This document shows positions 6,183 through 6,223 of a DNA stretch of 6,223 nt, piece by piece. A program made the position numbers and the translations under genes. Each line of letters starts with the position of its first letter. The stretch's first letter is position 1. The stretch spans positions 1-6,223 of the forward strand of contig CAZTWC010000231.1 in NCBI GenBank assembly GCA_964617105.1, in the 5' to 3' direction. Origin of the DNA: CAZTWC01 sp964617105 [NCBI: uncultured Myxococcia bacterium] (GTDB taxonomy: Bacteria > CAZTWC01). The notes under the pieces were generated by a model. The model worked only from the letters and a program-made list of their open reading frames with translations, had not been told where the DNA came from and made no database searches.

Positions 6183-6223
6183 AAGCCTTTCTTCAGCCCA
6201 TGTTAAGACCCGGTAATCATTAA

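Larger units (their letters stand above)
6108..6223 (-). mobile_element. 3' end of a group II intron (domain IV tail, domains V and VI)
   Basis: Group II introns are self-splicing, reverse-transcriptase-assisted retroelements. Here only the 3' end is present, reading leftward; the rest, including any intron-encoded reverse transcriptase, would lie beyond the right edge. Support is a 34-base domain V with catalytic AGC and GAAA loop, followed by a domain VI hairpin with a single bulged A placed 7 bases from a predicted 3' splice site ending in GAC (last intron base 6108). A TAA at 6205-6203 could be the end of an intron-encoded protein, but too little is visible to say. The element lies upstream of the operon promoter and reads in the same direction as the operon. 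Confidence 0.85.

Noticed and set aside
6004-6216. A 70-codon plus-strand frame at the right edge
   Set aside because: It runs antisense through intron domains V and VI and the IS-like fragment, whose structure explains the sequence better.
6060-6221. A minus-strand open frame reading straight through domains V and VI into the 3' exon
   Set aside because: It is open for about 53 codons but has no recognisable protein motif, and the base-paired RNA structure accounts for the sequence.

Overview
The window shows one leftward (minus-strand) operon filling about 95% of the sequence, with the debris of mobile DNA upstream of its promoter at the right edge. Nothing convincing is encoded on the plus strand. 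The protein families (CHASE2-type adenylyl cyclase, PilZ, CsgG/FlgT-like periplasmic modules with transglutaminase) and the strong signal peptides point to a Gram-negative bacterium. A Desulfobacterota-like or other deltaproteobacterial host is my best guess, but no marker gene settles it.

Layout from right to left, in the direction of transcription. At 6108-6223 is the 3' end of a group II intron (domains V and VI fold well), which joins at about 6107/6108 a short stretch resembling the terminal repeat of an IS21-type element. An AT-rich leader follows, with a near-perfect sigma70-type promoter (TTGACT, 17 bp, TATAAT) at 5921-5949 and a 9-bp inverted repeat around its -10 box. Then come three genes: (A) 5877-5122, a small exported protein with a CsgG/TolB-N-like fold; (B) 5116-2039, a 1025-residue inner-membrane signalling protein; and (C) 2002 to beyond base 1, a large exported protein with repeated CsgG/FlgT-like modules and a transglutaminase-like domain cut by the window edge. 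The gaps are 5 bp and 36 bp, with no terminator between genes.

The most interesting object is gene B. It joins a periplasmic CHASE2 sensor, three membrane helices, a class III adenylyl cyclase with all key residues, a PilZ domain with both c-di-GMP-binding motifs, and a C-terminal GGDEF-derived domain that has lost its catalytic residues but kept an RxxD in the inhibitory-site position. It reads as a machine that makes cAMP under the joint control of a periplasmic signal and c-di-GMP. Its neighbours A and C are both exported, so a working hypothesis is that A and/or C act in the envelope as partners, ligands or outputs of the CHASE2 sensor. That link is inference from gene order only.

Gene C is open from its start codon to the window edge and so has no stop codon here. 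An ORF caller that demands a stop would leave 1-2002 apparently empty.
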